Numbered from the stretch's first letter, positions 8,596 to 16,090 are shown. The stretch is 36,607 bases of DNA from Anaerolineae bacterium (GCA_022823165.1 JAJDXR010000063.1:1-36607); one strand, 5' to 3'. The notes: a model not told the origin generated them from the sequence alone. Program-made: numbers and translations.

Positions 8596-9825
8596 TCAGG
8601 ACCGATAGTCGCCGTTGATGGAAATGTAGTCGTGGCTGATATCGCAGGTCCATATAGTGGCGCAGCCGGCGCCCAGGCCGCAGTCGAGCGTGAAGGTAAT
8701 AGACGGCTCGGCCATGATGGCGGCGGCGGCCGCTTCCTGATAATCGGTGGGCATGCCGCCGCTAAAGATCTCGAGACCGGGCTGATCGTCCGGCGGCGAC
8801 TCGCCGGCAGCCACCCGCAGTGAGGCGCTGTCGGGATCAAAGGGCGCGCCGGCCCGCCCGGCGGCCGCTACAATTCGCCCCCAGTTGGCGTCGCTGCCGT
8901 AGAAGGCCGACTTGGTCAGGACCGACGCGCCGATGGTCTGCCCGATGCGCTCGGCTGAGGCTTCGCTGTCGGCGTTAATAACATCCAGCGTGACGAATTT
9001 GGTGACGCCTTCGCCGTCGCGCACGACTTCTTGCGCCAGGTAACGGCAGAGGGCCTTAAGCGCGTCTTGAAAGGCGGCCAGCTCTTGATCGGTCGTGGCT
9101 GAGACACCGCTTGCGCCATTCGCAAGCAGCAGCACGGTATCGTTGGTGCTGGTATCGCCATCAACCACGATGCGGTTGAAGCTCTCCTGAGTCGCGCTGC
9201 GCAGCGCTTGCTTGGCAACGGACGCGCTCAGGGCGGCGTCGGTCACGATTACGCTTAACATGGTGGCCATATTGGGCGCGATCATGCCAGCGCCCTTTAC
9301 CATGCCCGCCAGAGTGTAGCCGCCACTGCCCGTCTCTACGCGAACTGAACCCAATTTGGAGCGTGTGTCGGTGGTCATAATGGCGGCGGCGGCGGCGCGC
9401 CAATCCGAGCCGAGATTCGCGCTCGACAGCTCGACGCCGCGCGCGATTTTGTCCATGGGCAGGTGCGTGCCGATGACGCCGGTTGACATCACCAACACTT
9501 GTTCCGCCTCGATATCCAGGGCAGCAGCCACCATATCGGAGGTTGCCCGCGCATTCTCCAGGCCGACGGAGCCGGTGCAAGCATTGGCGCTGACGGTATT
9601 GGTCGCTACCGCCCGGATGGATTGCGGGTTGGCCGCCAGGCGCTCCATATCGAGCAGTACCGGCGCCGCTTTGACTTTGTTGCGCGTGAAGACGCCGGTC
9701 GCTACGCAATCGACATCGCTGACCACCAGGGAAAAGTCAAGCGCGCCAGCCTTTTTTAATCCGGCATGCACGCCAGCGACGTGAAAACCCGCGACCGAGT
9801 CAATTGACGGGCTAATTTTCGACAT
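8596..9825 (-). CDS. argJ: Bifunctional ornithine acetyltransferase / N-acetylglutamate synthase (ArgJ)
   Basis: The product is 409 residues. ArgJ regenerates N-acetylglutamate by moving the acetyl group from N-acetylornithine to glutamate, making the pathway cyclic. Autocleavage occurs in KGAGMIAPNMATML; the nucleophile of the new beta chain is Thr188. ANACTG near the N-terminus and the C-terminal INGDYRS are family hallmarks. A TTG at 9828 also opens the frame, but the ATG at 9825 is preferred because GGAGG (9836-9832) lies 6 nt upstream of it. The gene overlaps the end of argD by 14 nt. Whether it also makes acetylglutamate from acetyl-CoA cannot be read from sequence; no separate argA is in the window. 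Confidence 0.96.
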   Translation of the reverse strand: MSKISPSIDSVAGFHVAGVHAGLKKAGALDFSLVVSDVDCVATGVFTRNKVKAAPVLLDMERLAANPQSIRAVATNTVSANACTGSVGLENARATSDMVAAALDIEAEQVLVMSTGVIGTHLPMDKIARGVELSSANLGSDWRAAAAAIMTTDTRSKLGSVRVETGSGGYTLAGMVKGAGMIAPNMATMLSVIVTDAALSASVAKQALRSATQESFNRIVVDGDTSTNDTVLLLANGASGVSATTDQELAAFQDALKALCRYLAQEVVRDGEGVTKFVTLDVINADSEASAERIGQTIGASVLTKSAFYGSDANWGRIVAAAGRAGAPFDPDSASLRVAAGESPPDDQPGLEIFSGGMPTDYQEAAAAAIMAEPSITFTLDCGLGAGCATIWTCDISHDYISINGDYRS

Positions 9826-11014
9826 CAATCGCCTCCAGTATTTGCGTGAGCTTATCGATCAGCTCATCGACGTGCGGCTTCTCGACGATCAGGGGCGGCA
9901 CGAAACGAATGACGTTGCTTCCCGAGCTGACCAGCAGCAGCCCCTGTTCGTAACCCGCGCTGACGACGCCGGCGGGCGCGATGCCCAGCTCGATACCCGC
10001 CATCAGACCGCGGCCGCGCACATCGGTGATATGCGGGCTGTTGATTTCGGACAAGCGCTCCAGCAGGTAATCGCCGACTTCCGCCACCTGCTCCATGAAG
10101 CCGGGGCTAAGCACGCGCTTGATCACGACTTCCGCGGCGCGCATCACGACCGCGCCGCCGGAAAATGTCGAGCCGTGATCGCCCGGTTTCATCGCGCCAG
10201 CCACCTTGTCGCTGGTCAGGATCGCGCCTACGGGCAGGCCGCCGGCCAGCGGTTTGGCCAGGGTCATGATATCGGGTGAGATACCGGCGAAGGAGTGCGC
10301 CCACAAGTCGCCCGTGCGCCCCAACCCGCACTGAATCTCGTCGAAAATCAAGACCGCGTCGTGTTCATCGCAGAGCCGGCGCAGCGCCTGCAAAAATTCC
10401 GCCGTGGCGATATTGATGCCGCCTTCGCCTTGAATCGGCTCGACGATGACGGCGGCGGTTTCGGCGTCGATGCATGCGGCCGCGCTCGCGACATTGTTGA
10501 ACTCGCCCACGACCGAGCCAGGCATCATCGGCTTAAACGGCGTCTGGTACTTGTCCGTCGGCGTCATCGCCAGCGCGCCCATAGTACGCCCGTGAAAAGC
10601 CTGGCTAAAGCTGACGGCTTTGGTCTTGTTGGGCTTTTCATTCATGTAAGCCAGCTTGCGCGCGAACTTCAAAGCGCCCTCATTGGCTTCGGCGCCGCTA
10701 TTGCAGAAATAGACTTTGTCTGCGAAGGAATTGGCGCAGAGCAATTCAGCCAATTCAGCCAAAGCCTGCGTATGATACAAGCCGCTCACATGGATCAGAC
10801 CGCGGTTCATCTGCTGGCTCACAGCCTCCGTCAGTTCCTTGTCGCCGTATCCCAGCGCGTTGACGGCGATGCCGGCCACCCAGTCGGTGTAGGCTTTGCC
10901 GTCGGCGTCGTAAAGCGTGACGCCCTCGCCGCGCGCCAGCACAAAGCCCGGGCGCGCCGCCACCGGTACACTGTATTGTTGATCTTTCTTAATTACTTCC
11001 GCCGTAATGGACAT
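9812..11014 (-). CDS. argD: Acetylornithine aminotransferase
   Basis: This 400-residue class III PLP aminotransferase converts N-acetylglutamate semialdehyde to N-acetylornithine. The family landmarks are present: NSGAEANEGALKFAR, the FHGRTMGAL loop, and EPIQGEGGINIA followed by LIFDEIQCGLGRTGDLWA. The PLP-binding lysine is in MTLAKPLAGGLPVGA. GAGG lies 4 nt before the ATG. The 56-nt gap from argB is the largest within the operon and is built of degenerate simple repeats. Lysine-pathway activity (as in dual-function ArgD/DapC) cannot be excluded, but the neighbours point to arginine. Confidence 0.96.
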   Translation of the reverse strand: MSITAEVIKKDQQYSVPVAARPGFVLARGEGVTLYDADGKAYTDWVAGIAVNALGYGDKELTEAVSQQMNRGLIHVSGLYHTQALAELAELLCANSFADKVYFCNSGAEANEGALKFARKLAYMNEKPNKTKAVSFSQAFHGRTMGALAMTPTDKYQTPFKPMMPGSVVGEFNNVASAAACIDAETAAVIVEPIQGEGGINIATAEFLQALRRLCDEHDAVLIFDEIQCGLGRTGDLWAHSFAGISPDIMTLAKPLAGGLPVGAILTSDKVAGAMKPGDHGSTFSGGAVVMRAAEVVIKRVLSPGFMEQVAEVGDYLLERLSEINSPHITDVRGRGLMAGIELGIAPAGVVSAGYEQGLLLVSSGSNVIRFVPPLIVEKPHVDELIDKLTQILEAIDVEN

Positions 11015-11070
11015 ATTGCCTCGCTATCGTTATTGCTATCGTTTCGTTATCGATTTCGTTTTCGTTATCG
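11015..11070 (-). repeat. Degenerate ATAACGA-type simple repeat between argB and argD
   Basis: On the plus strand this gap is almost entirely built from variants of CGTTATCG, GCTATCG and TTTCGTT. On the transcribed strand it gives an A/CGA-rich, structure-poor tract ending in the argD Shine-Dalgarno. Composition is sharply different from the flanking genes. Confidence 0.65.
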
Positions 11071-11829
11071 CTAGCGTTCAGTCTCGATAAAAGTCGTTCC
11101 AGCTTTATTGCTCCAGCCATCCAGGTCGGTGATGACCGCCTCGGGAATGCCCGCTGCTAATACGTCTAGGGCCGCCAGCGTCTTGGGGATCATCCCGCCA
11201 GCGATGACGCCGCTATTGATGCAAGCCTGCGCCTGCGCGCTGGTGATGACCGGCTTGATCGCGCCATCGACCATGACACCGGCTACATTCGATATAAAGA
11301 CCACCCTGTCAGCCGCTATGGCCGGGGCGATGGCGCTGGTCACCGGGTCGGCATTCAGGTTGAAGTTGCTGCCCGCGCCCAGGCTCACCGGCGCGATGAC
11401 CGGCGTCACGCCAAGCTGAAACAGATCGCCGATGACTTCCGGCCGCACTGATTCCACTTCACCCGTGTAACCCATATCGACCGAATCATGCTGCATCGGC
11501 CGCGCCTGAATCAAGCCGCGATCCACTCCGGAAAGACCTTGCGCGTCCACGCCGGCCGCCAGCAGATGGCGCACCAGCCGCTTGTTGACCGCGCCGCAGA
11601 GCACCATCTCGACCAGCGCCAGCGAGTCAGCGTCGGTGACGCGCAAGCCATCGACATAGCGCGGCTCAATGCTGAGCTGCTGCTGCAAGCGGGTGATCTC
11701 CTTGCCGCCGCCATGCACAATGACCAGGCGCTCATCGGATGCCGCCACTGTATCGGCAAATTGCCGCAGCAGCAATTCGTCATCCAGGCAATGCCCGGAG
11801 ATCTTGACGACGCAGGTCTTTCCCTCCAT
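11071..11829 (-). CDS. argB: Acetylglutamate kinase
   Basis: This 252-residue amino-acid-kinase-fold enzyme phosphorylates N-acetylglutamate. Visible motifs are VVKISGHCLDD (phosphate-binding strand-loop), IVHGGGKEI, the substrate-binding region FNLNADPVTSAIA, ISNVAGVM and GGMIPK. The N-terminal loop reads SGHC rather than the commoner GGxx. The frame extends upstream to 11973, but those residues are a shadow of argC. The ATG at 11829 overlaps the argC stop by one base (TAATG) and gives a normal family N-terminus. There is no N-terminal extension of the kind seen in arginine-feedback-inhibited hexameric enzymes, so enzyme-level inhibition by arginine may be weak. That last point is inference. 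Confidence 0.94.
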   Translation of the reverse strand: MEGKTCVVKISGHCLDDELLLRQFADTVAASDERLVIVHGGGKEITRLQQQLSIEPRYVDGLRVTDADSLALVEMVLCGAVNKRLVRHLLAAGVDAQGLSGVDRGLIQARPMQHDSVDMGYTGEVESVRPEVIGDLFQLGVTPVIAPVSLGAGSNFNLNADPVTSAIAPAIAADRVVFISNVAGVMVDGAIKPVITSAQAQACINSGVIAGGMIPKTLAALDVLAAGIPEAVITDLDGWSNKAGTTFIETER

Positions 11830-12830
11830 TACAGCAAGCCCAAGGTTTCGTCGAGCCCAAACATCAAGTTCATATTCTGCACCGCCTGGCTGGCGGCGCC
11901 TTTGCGCAAGTTGTCCGTCACGCTGGTGATATGCGCGTAGCGATCCAGCACTGGCGTAATGCTGATGACGCATTTGTTGGTCTTAACGGCCTGCTTCAAG
12001 GTGGCCTGCTCGCCCAGGGGCAGGACATCCACCAGCGCCTCGCCGCCGTAAACTTCCAGGTAGGCGGCCTGCGTTTGATCGCTGGACATGCTGTCGTTGA
12101 GGCTAACGTAGATGCTCGACATGAGTCCGCGATCCACCGGCAGCAGGTGCGGGCAGAAGATGACCGGCCCGATGGCATCGCTGAGCTTGCGCGCTTCCTG
12201 CTCCAATTCGCCGACGTGGCGATGCGCTCGGCCCGTCTTGTAGGGAATGAGATTGCTGTAGACTTCGGCGAAGTGCGTCGTGAGCGAAGGCTTGCGCCCG
12301 GCGCCGGTCACGCCTGATTTGGCGTCGACAAAGATGGGCGCATCGCTGCGCAGCGCGCCAAATTGCAGCAGCGGATACAAGCCAAGCAGAGTCGTGGTCG
12401 GGTAGCAGCCCGGCGTCGCCACGACATCGACGCCTTGCAGCTGGGCGCGATTTATCTCGGGCAAGCCGTAGGGCGCGGGCAGCAATTCCGGGTGTGGATG
12501 GGGACTGTGATAAGAGGCTTCGTAGGCTTCGGGCGTATCCAGGCGCAAATCCGCCGACAGGTCTACCACTTTCACGCCGGCCTCGATGCCTCGCTTCGCC
12601 ATCACCGCGGAGGCCTTGTGCGGCAGCGCGAGAAAGATGACATCAGCATCGCCAGGGCAAACCTCAGCCGCCGGCAGATAGCGCAGATCTGTTCCCGGCG
12701 CCGTATCGCCAGCGTAGGTATTCGAAGTCGCAAAGCGCAGGTCCACTTGCGGATGGGCGGCCAATATCTCGACCAAATCCAAACCCGCGTAACCCGATCC
12801 GCCGTATACACCCGCTCGTATGGTATTCAC
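11829..12830 (-). CDS. argC: N-acetyl-gamma-glutamyl-phosphate reductase
   Basis: This roughly 333-residue NADPH-dependent reductase makes N-acetylglutamate semialdehyde. The dinucleotide-binding N-terminus (AGVYGGSGYAGLDLVEIL) and the catalytic-cysteine segment VVATPGCYPTTTLLGLYPLL are intact, as is HRHVGELEQEA near the C-terminus. The frame can start at a TTG (12851). The GTG at 12830 is preferred because GGAGG lies 8 nt upstream and the protein then begins MNTIRAGVYG, as family members do. It is the first gene of the arg/car block and sits behind the attenuator-like leader. Confidence 0.95.
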   Translation of the reverse strand: MNTIRAGVYGGSGYAGLDLVEILAAHPQVDLRFATSNTYAGDTAPGTDLRYLPAAEVCPGDADVIFLALPHKASAVMAKRGIEAGVKVVDLSADLRLDTPEAYEASYHSPHPHPELLPAPYGLPEINRAQLQGVDVVATPGCYPTTTLLGLYPLLQFGALRSDAPIFVDAKSGVTGAGRKPSLTTHFAEVYSNLIPYKTGRAHRHVGELEQEARKLSDAIGPVIFCPHLLPVDRGLMSSIYVSLNDSMSSDQTQAAYLEVYGGEALVDVLPLGEQATLKQAVKTNKCVISITPVLDRYAHITSVTDNLRKGAASQAVQNMNLMFGLDETLGLL

Positions 12831-12849
12831 CGTTCCGACCTCCACAAAC

Positions 12850-12882
12850 AAAAAACCCTGACCGTTATTTCGAGATCAGGGC
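12850..12882 (-). terminator. Intrinsic terminator in the argC leader (attenuator hairpin 3:4)
   Basis: On the minus strand CCCTGATC (12881-12874) pairs with GGTCAGGG (12863-12856), giving eight pairs including one G-U, with a 10-nt loop. TTTTTT follows directly at 12855-12850. The U-run ends only about 9 nt before the argC Shine-Dalgarno, so termination here would silence the whole operon. On the plus strand the same structure is followed by CGTTTTT but has no gene to terminate. Its placement inside a leader and the alternative pairing partner at 12942-12928 point to attenuation. Confidence 0.8.
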
Positions 12883-12912
12883 GTTTTTCCCAGTCTGGGG
12901 TCAAGCCAAATG

Positions 12913-13008
12913 TCAGCAACACAAAGGGCCCGCGCTGAACTCACAGTGAGTACGGGGGCTACGCCTGCTGTTCCGCGCTTCGACTTTGATTTGCGACAAG
13001 TGCGACAT
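12913..13008 (-). CDS. Putative arginine leader peptide of the argC operon
   Basis: This short frame (31 codons, ATG at 13008, TGA ending at 12913) lies between the argC promoter and the leader terminator. The peptide begins MSHLSQIKVEARNSRRSPR and ends in PLCC. It has arginine codons at positions 12 (CGG), 15 (AGG), 16 (CGT) and 19 (CGT). Codon 19 lies inside hairpin segment 1, so a ribosome waiting for arginyl-tRNA would melt the 1:2 hairpin and allow 2:3 antitermination. The Shine-Dalgarno is poor, the main weakness of the call. No homology is claimed; the call rests on position, Arg codons and RNA structure. Confidence 0.6.
   Translation of the reverse strand: MSHLSQIKVEARNSRRSPRTHCEFSAGPLCC
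12928..12959 (-). promoter_or_regulatory. Attenuator segments 1 and 2 (pause hairpin / antiterminator half)
   Basis: ACTCA (12951-12947) pairs with TGAGT (12943-12939) around a 3-nt loop, and CCCG (12956-12953) pairs with CGGG (12932-12929). The 3' side can instead pair with the 5' arm of the terminator: GAG with CTC (12942-12940 / 12874-12872), TCA with TGA, and GGGC (12931-12928) with GCCC (12882-12879). This makes 10 base pairs with one U-U mismatch and a 4-nt bulge. The two pairings are mutually exclusive, as in trp-type attenuators. Confidence 0.65.
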
Positions 13009-13040
13009 GTTTTTAGCAACTCTGCTTCGGCGATATTGGC

Positions 13041-13069
13041 ATTCTAGTTAATCATGCTGGATTCGTCAA
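13041..13069 (-). promoter_or_regulatory. Sigma-70 promoter of the argC-carB-cca operon
   Basis: TTGACG (13069-13064) and TAGAAT (13046-13041) are separated by exactly 17 bp, each matching 5 of 6 consensus bases. This is the best promoter in the window apart from the one before rpoD. Transcription would begin near 13034 and leave a leader of about 200 nt before argC. Confidence 0.75.
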
Positions 13070-13081
13070 CGCAGCCGCTCA

Positions 13082-13113
13082 ACCTTATGCACTTTTTATT
13101 TTACCTTGTGCAC
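13082..13113 (-). promoter_or_regulatory. Paired direct repeats upstream of the arg promoter (candidate operator)
   Basis: ACCTTATGCAC (13082-13092) and ACCTTGTGCAC (13103-13113) are direct repeats differing at one base, spaced 21 bp start to start (two helical turns), with a T/A-rich tract between. The second copy contains the palindrome TTGTGCACAA. They lie 13-44 bp upstream of the -35 element, where an activator or repressor could bind. They are not a clear match to the ArgR ARG box. Confidence 0.45.
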
Positions 13114-13168
13114 AATACACGAAGATCATTGGCGCCGCCTCGGGCGATTAGCGGAAAAACGCCATCGC

Positions 13169-13627
13169 TCAGCGCTTGCTGTGTCTACCGGCTGCCGGAT
13201 CGCGCGATGCCGTCTCACATAGGCCGAGGCGCAGGTCATGGTCGCTCGTATTTCGTCGACTGGCGCGCGCTTCAGCCAGAGGTCGCTCCGCCGGCTTGCT
13301 GCGTCCGGCAATCGCCAGGCGACCGGGGTATTCCGGCGTAAACAGTCGCTTTTGCTTGCGTTTTCGCTTGCGGTCGTGACGGCTCATCCACTTCAGCAGC
13401 AAGCCGGCACAGCCCAGTCCACTGCCAAGCGGCAAGCCCAAATACAATAGCAGCATCGCGGCCGCGGCCATTGCGAAGGCAAGTTCCATCAGGAGTGGAA
13501 TGCCAAAAGCCAGACTGTATGCCTGGAGCAGCGGCGTGAAGATGAGCATAATAAATGCAGCCAGCAATACGCCGCCCAAGCCAAGCAGCAATCGGTATTG
13601 CAGGGGATAGCGCGTCCTTGCTTGCAT
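13169..13627 (-). CDS. Small integral membrane protein, unknown function
   Basis: The product is about 152 residues. Two or three hydrophobic helices are visible near the start: LLLGLGGVLLAAFIMLIF, then LAFGIPLLMELAFAMAAAAM and LLLYLGLPLGSGLGCAGLLL. They are followed by a very basic segment (RHDRKRKRKQKR) and a polar, arginine-rich tail that is probably cytoplasmic. The frame is open from a GTG at 13690, but the ATG at 13627 has the best site (GAGGG about 9 nt upstream) and trims a short polar extension. A weak promoter (TTGCGT 13694-13689, TATATG 13672-13667) fits that start. I do not recognise the family. It runs in the same direction as the arg operon but ends about 100 bp before its promoter. 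Confidence 0.5.
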   Translation of the reverse strand: MQARTRYPLQYRLLLGLGGVLLAAFIMLIFTPLLQAYSLAFGIPLLMELAFAMAAAAMLLLYLGLPLGSGLGCAGLLLKWMSRHDRKRKRKQKRLFTPEYPGRLAIAGRSKPAERPLAEARASRRNTSDHDLRLGLCETASRDPAAGRHSKR

Positions 13628-14083
13628 GAAGGTTGCCCTCAAGCGCCCTTTAGCCATATAGTGTAGCATATAGGCTGGTTTGCCTTCCACGCAAATGGAG
13701 GACTGGTCGAGAACACATCAATTTGGGCGCGCATACCGGCCGGGCTTCAATGCTAAAATCGCCGCAGGAGCGGGCAACTATCAGGGAAAGACTGGCGCAA
13801 AAGTTAATCCGGCTAAAAACTTGACAAGTAATTAAATACGCGTTAAATTGTCTGATTGGAACAGGGACCGCTCGGTCTGCTTGGCCAAGGCGGGTCTGCT
13901 TCGTGAGAGCTAAAGAGAGCTTTCCTCACTAGCAAGACCATCGTTGCCGCTGAAGGTATAATATGAGAGCGGTAGCGCGTGGATGAAAATATGTGTTATC
14001 GGTTTCAACGCTCGGCAGTTGAAATCAAGTTCAGATTGTGTGTGGAAATTTCAATGTCTGGCGGACAGTAGAAAGGCCTGTCA
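13628..14083. other. Gene-free region upstream of rpoD
   Basis: No open frame here is convincing on either strand. The region holds the probable promoter of rpoD at 13821-13849. It also holds an isolated TATAAT at 13957-13962 with no matching -35 element, which could be a second start for an alternative sigma factor. A leader of roughly 230 nt would precede rpoD from the first promoter. Confidence 0.5.
13821..13849 (+). promoter_or_regulatory. Probable rpoD promoter
   Basis: A perfect TTGACA (13821-13826) is followed after 17 bp by TAAATT (13844-13849, 4 of 6). The local sequence is AT-rich compared with its surroundings. Transcription would begin near 13856. Confidence 0.6.
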
Positions 14084-15385
14084 GTGGTAGCAGTGCTAGA
14101 AAGCGTAACGGAATTGACGCAGCGAGAAGACATCCACAAACGCCTGGTCGATAAGTCCCGGTCAAGCGGATTCGTCACCTATAGCGACATCCTGGAGTTG
14201 TTGCCGGATGTCGAGGGTGACGTGGCCTTGCTCGACGACTTGATGGATAGCTTGCTGGAAGCCGGCATTGAAGTGATCCCGGCGCCGGTGAAAGTTGACG
14301 GGGACCTCCCCGTCGACGATGCTGCCAAGGACGACAAGCCTGACGACGCCCCACTGTCCGCTGTCCCCGAAGTCGACGACAGCGACGAGCGCGACGCGCT
14401 GCTGCGGGTCCTCAAGAAAGACCTGACCAATGACGCTGGCTACCAGGCCGCCCTTGACACGGATGATGTCGTCGGCCTTTATCTCAAAGAAGCCGGGCGC
14501 GTCCCGCTGCTGACGGCGCAAGAGGAAGTTTTCCTGGCCAAGCGCATGGAGGCGGCCGAGTTCGCCCGCGCGCGCCTGGAAGCGCCCGAAGCGGAACAGA
14601 TTGAAGTCATGAGCTGGAGCGAAGAACAGGGTCTGCGCGAGACCATGATGGATGGCGAACGGGCGCAGGAGCACTTGATCCGCGCCAATGCCCGGCTGGT
14701 GATCAGCGTCGCCAAGAAATACATCGGCCGTGGCGTGCCTTTCCTCGATTTGATCCAGGAAGGCAATATCGGTTTAATCCGCGCCACCAACAAATTCGAG
14801 TACCAGCGCGGGCACAAGTTCAGCACCTACGCGACCTGGTGGATTCGCCAGGCCGTCAGCCGCGCTGTCGCCGACCAGGGGCGGACGATCCGCGTACCCG
14901 TGCATATGGGCGATCAACTGAATCGGATGCGCCGCGTACAATTGCAACTGCTGCAAGAATTGGGACGCGAACCCAAGATCGACGAATTGGCGAGCGGCAT
15001 GGATACAACGCCCGATAAAGTTGAGAATCTGCTTGAGATTTCGCGGCGGCCGGTCAGCCTGGAGACGCCGATAGACGACGAGGGCGATTCCACCTTCGGC
15101 GACTTCGTCGAGGACAGCAATAGCCCGGCGCCGTCGGAAGAAGTGGCGACCCACCTGCTGCATACACAGCTGCAGCAGGCGCTGGATAAATTGCCCGACC
15201 GCGAAGCCCAGATATTGCGGCTGCGTTACGGCCTGGCCGACGGGCGCGTCTATACGCTGGAAGAGGTCGGCCAGACGATCGGCGTCACGCGGGAGCGCGT
15301 ACGGCAACTGGAAGCCCAGGCGCTGAATCGCCTGCGCCAATCGTCAGCGCATGTGATTCTCAAGGACTATCTCTACGAAGTGTAG
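14084..15385 (+). CDS. rpoD: RNA polymerase principal sigma factor (RpoD/SigA)
   Basis: The 433-residue primary sigma factor directs RNA polymerase to housekeeping promoters. An acidic region 1.1-like domain occupies residues 1-110. Region 1.2 (DDVVGLYLKEAGRVPLL) begins near 126. Region 2 runs from about 197, with the invariant DLIQEGNIGLIRA and FEYQRGHKFSTYATWWIRQA core-binding and -10 recognition motifs. Region 3 is about 270-345, and region 4 about 366-420 with the helix-turn-helix YTLEEVGQTIGVTRERVRQLE. Region 1.1 followed by an intact 1.2 marks a group 1 sigma. Translation starts at GTG with a modest AAAGG about 9 nt upstream. It is followed by its own strong terminator. Confidence 0.95.
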   Translation: MVAVLESVTELTQREDIHKRLVDKSRSSGFVTYSDILELLPDVEGDVALLDDLMDSLLEAGIEVIPAPVKVDGDLPVDDAAKDDKPDDAPLSAVPEVDDSDERDALLRVLKKDLTNDAGYQAALDTDDVVGLYLKEAGRVPLLTAQEEVFLAKRMEAAEFARARLEAPEAEQIEVMSWSEEQGLRETMMDGERAQEHLIRANARLVISVAKKYIGRGVPFLDLIQEGNIGLIRATNKFEYQRGHKFSTYATWWIRQAVSRAVADQGRTIRVPVHMGDQLNRMRRVQLQLLQELGREPKIDELASGMDTTPDKVENLLEISRRPVSLETPIDDEGDSTFGDFVEDSNSPAPSEEVATHLLHTQLQQALDKLPDREAQILRLRYGLADGRVYTLEEVGQTIGVTRERVRQLEAQALNRLRQSSAHVILKDYLYEV

Positions 15386-15435
15386 CGTCCGCCTCCGGCT
15401 CGTCCGGTAGCTGCCGGATTCGAATGCTCGCCAGC

Positions 15436-15470
15436 GACTCCAGGCGTCCGCCGCGTTTGGAGTCTTTTTT
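15436..15470 (+). terminator. Strong intrinsic terminator after rpoD
   Basis: GACTCCA (15436-15442) pairs with TGGAGTC (15458-15464), with an inner GGCG/CGCC stem possible inside the loop, followed by six Ts (15465-15470). It lies 51 nt after the rpoD stop and separates it from the GNAT gene. Confidence 0.9.
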
Positions 15471-15526
15471 CACGCGTTAAGGTCCCGCGCGCTCAAGCGC
15501 GATAGCGACCACAAGAGAACGACATT

Positions 15527-16090
15527 ATGAAAAACGCGGCTCTTGACCCCTCTCAGTTGACCTTCCGCGACGCCGTGGCGGAGGACATCGCCTTCTGCCT
15601 GGCGCTGGACAGTGACTTTGAGAGCGAGCACGTCTGGCAGATGACCGTGCAAGACAGCGTCGATGAGATTCAGATCAACTGCCGCCGGCAACGGCTGCCT
15701 CGCCGCCTTGAATCCCGCCATATTACCGATCCGATTGACCTGGAAATCGCCTTGCGGCAGGACTACTGCTTCATCGTGATCCAGGACCAGGCTTCCAATC
15801 ATTTGCTGGGCTATATCACGCTGCGAATTGATGAGAAGAGCCGCGTGGCTTATCTGCAGGATATTGTCATTGACCGGCTCTACCGCCGCCGCAGCCTGGG
15901 CTCGCGCCTAATCCACGTGGCCCGCGTCTGGGCCAGCGAGTTCAACCTGCGGCAGATCATCTTCGAGATTCCCACCACCAACTACCCGTGCATCCAATTT
16001 GCGCAGGCGCTTGGCTTTTCGTTTTGCGGCTTCAATGATCACCACTTCGCCAACCGCGAGATCGCCCTGTTCTTCAGCCTGTCCATTTGA
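15527..16090 (+). CDS. GNAT-family N-acetyltransferase
   Basis: This 187-residue GCN5-related acetyltransferase has its acetyl-CoA-binding motif A at about residues 108-135 (LQDIVIDRLYRRRSLGSRLI). It is preceded by strand beta-4 (LLGYITLRIDE). It is followed by YPCIQFAQALGFSFCGF, the usual motif B with the N-x-x-A-x-x-x-Y/F-x-x-x-GF pattern. The N-terminal third contains a basic insert (CRRQRLPRRLESRH). The acceptor could be a small molecule, a protein N-terminus or an antibiotic; nothing in sequence or context decides. A small hairpin (CGCGC TCAA GCGCG, 15488-15501) lies in the 5' leader. Confidence 0.85.
   Translation: MKNAALDPSQLTFRDAVAEDIAFCLALDSDFESEHVWQMTVQDSVDEIQINCRRQRLPRRLESRHITDPIDLEIALRQDYCFIVIQDQASNHLLGYITLRIDEKSRVAYLQDIVIDRLYRRRSLGSRLIHVARVWASEFNLRQIIFEIPTTNYPCIQFAQALGFSFCGFNDHHFANREIALFFSLSI

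Noticed and set aside
11830..11973. Upstream in-frame extension of argB
   Set aside because: It reads the end of argC out of frame. The ATG at 11829 gives a standard acetylglutamate kinase N-terminus.
12840..13034. T-box riboswitch in the arg leader
   Set aside because: The conserved T-box stretch (AGGGTGGNACCGCG) and Stem I landmarks are absent. The leader frame with Arg codons explains the terminator better.
13957..13962. Perfect TATAAT as the main rpoD promoter
   Set aside because: No acceptable -35 hexamer lies 16-18 bp upstream. The TTGACA-17-TAAATT pair at 13821-13849 is more convincing.
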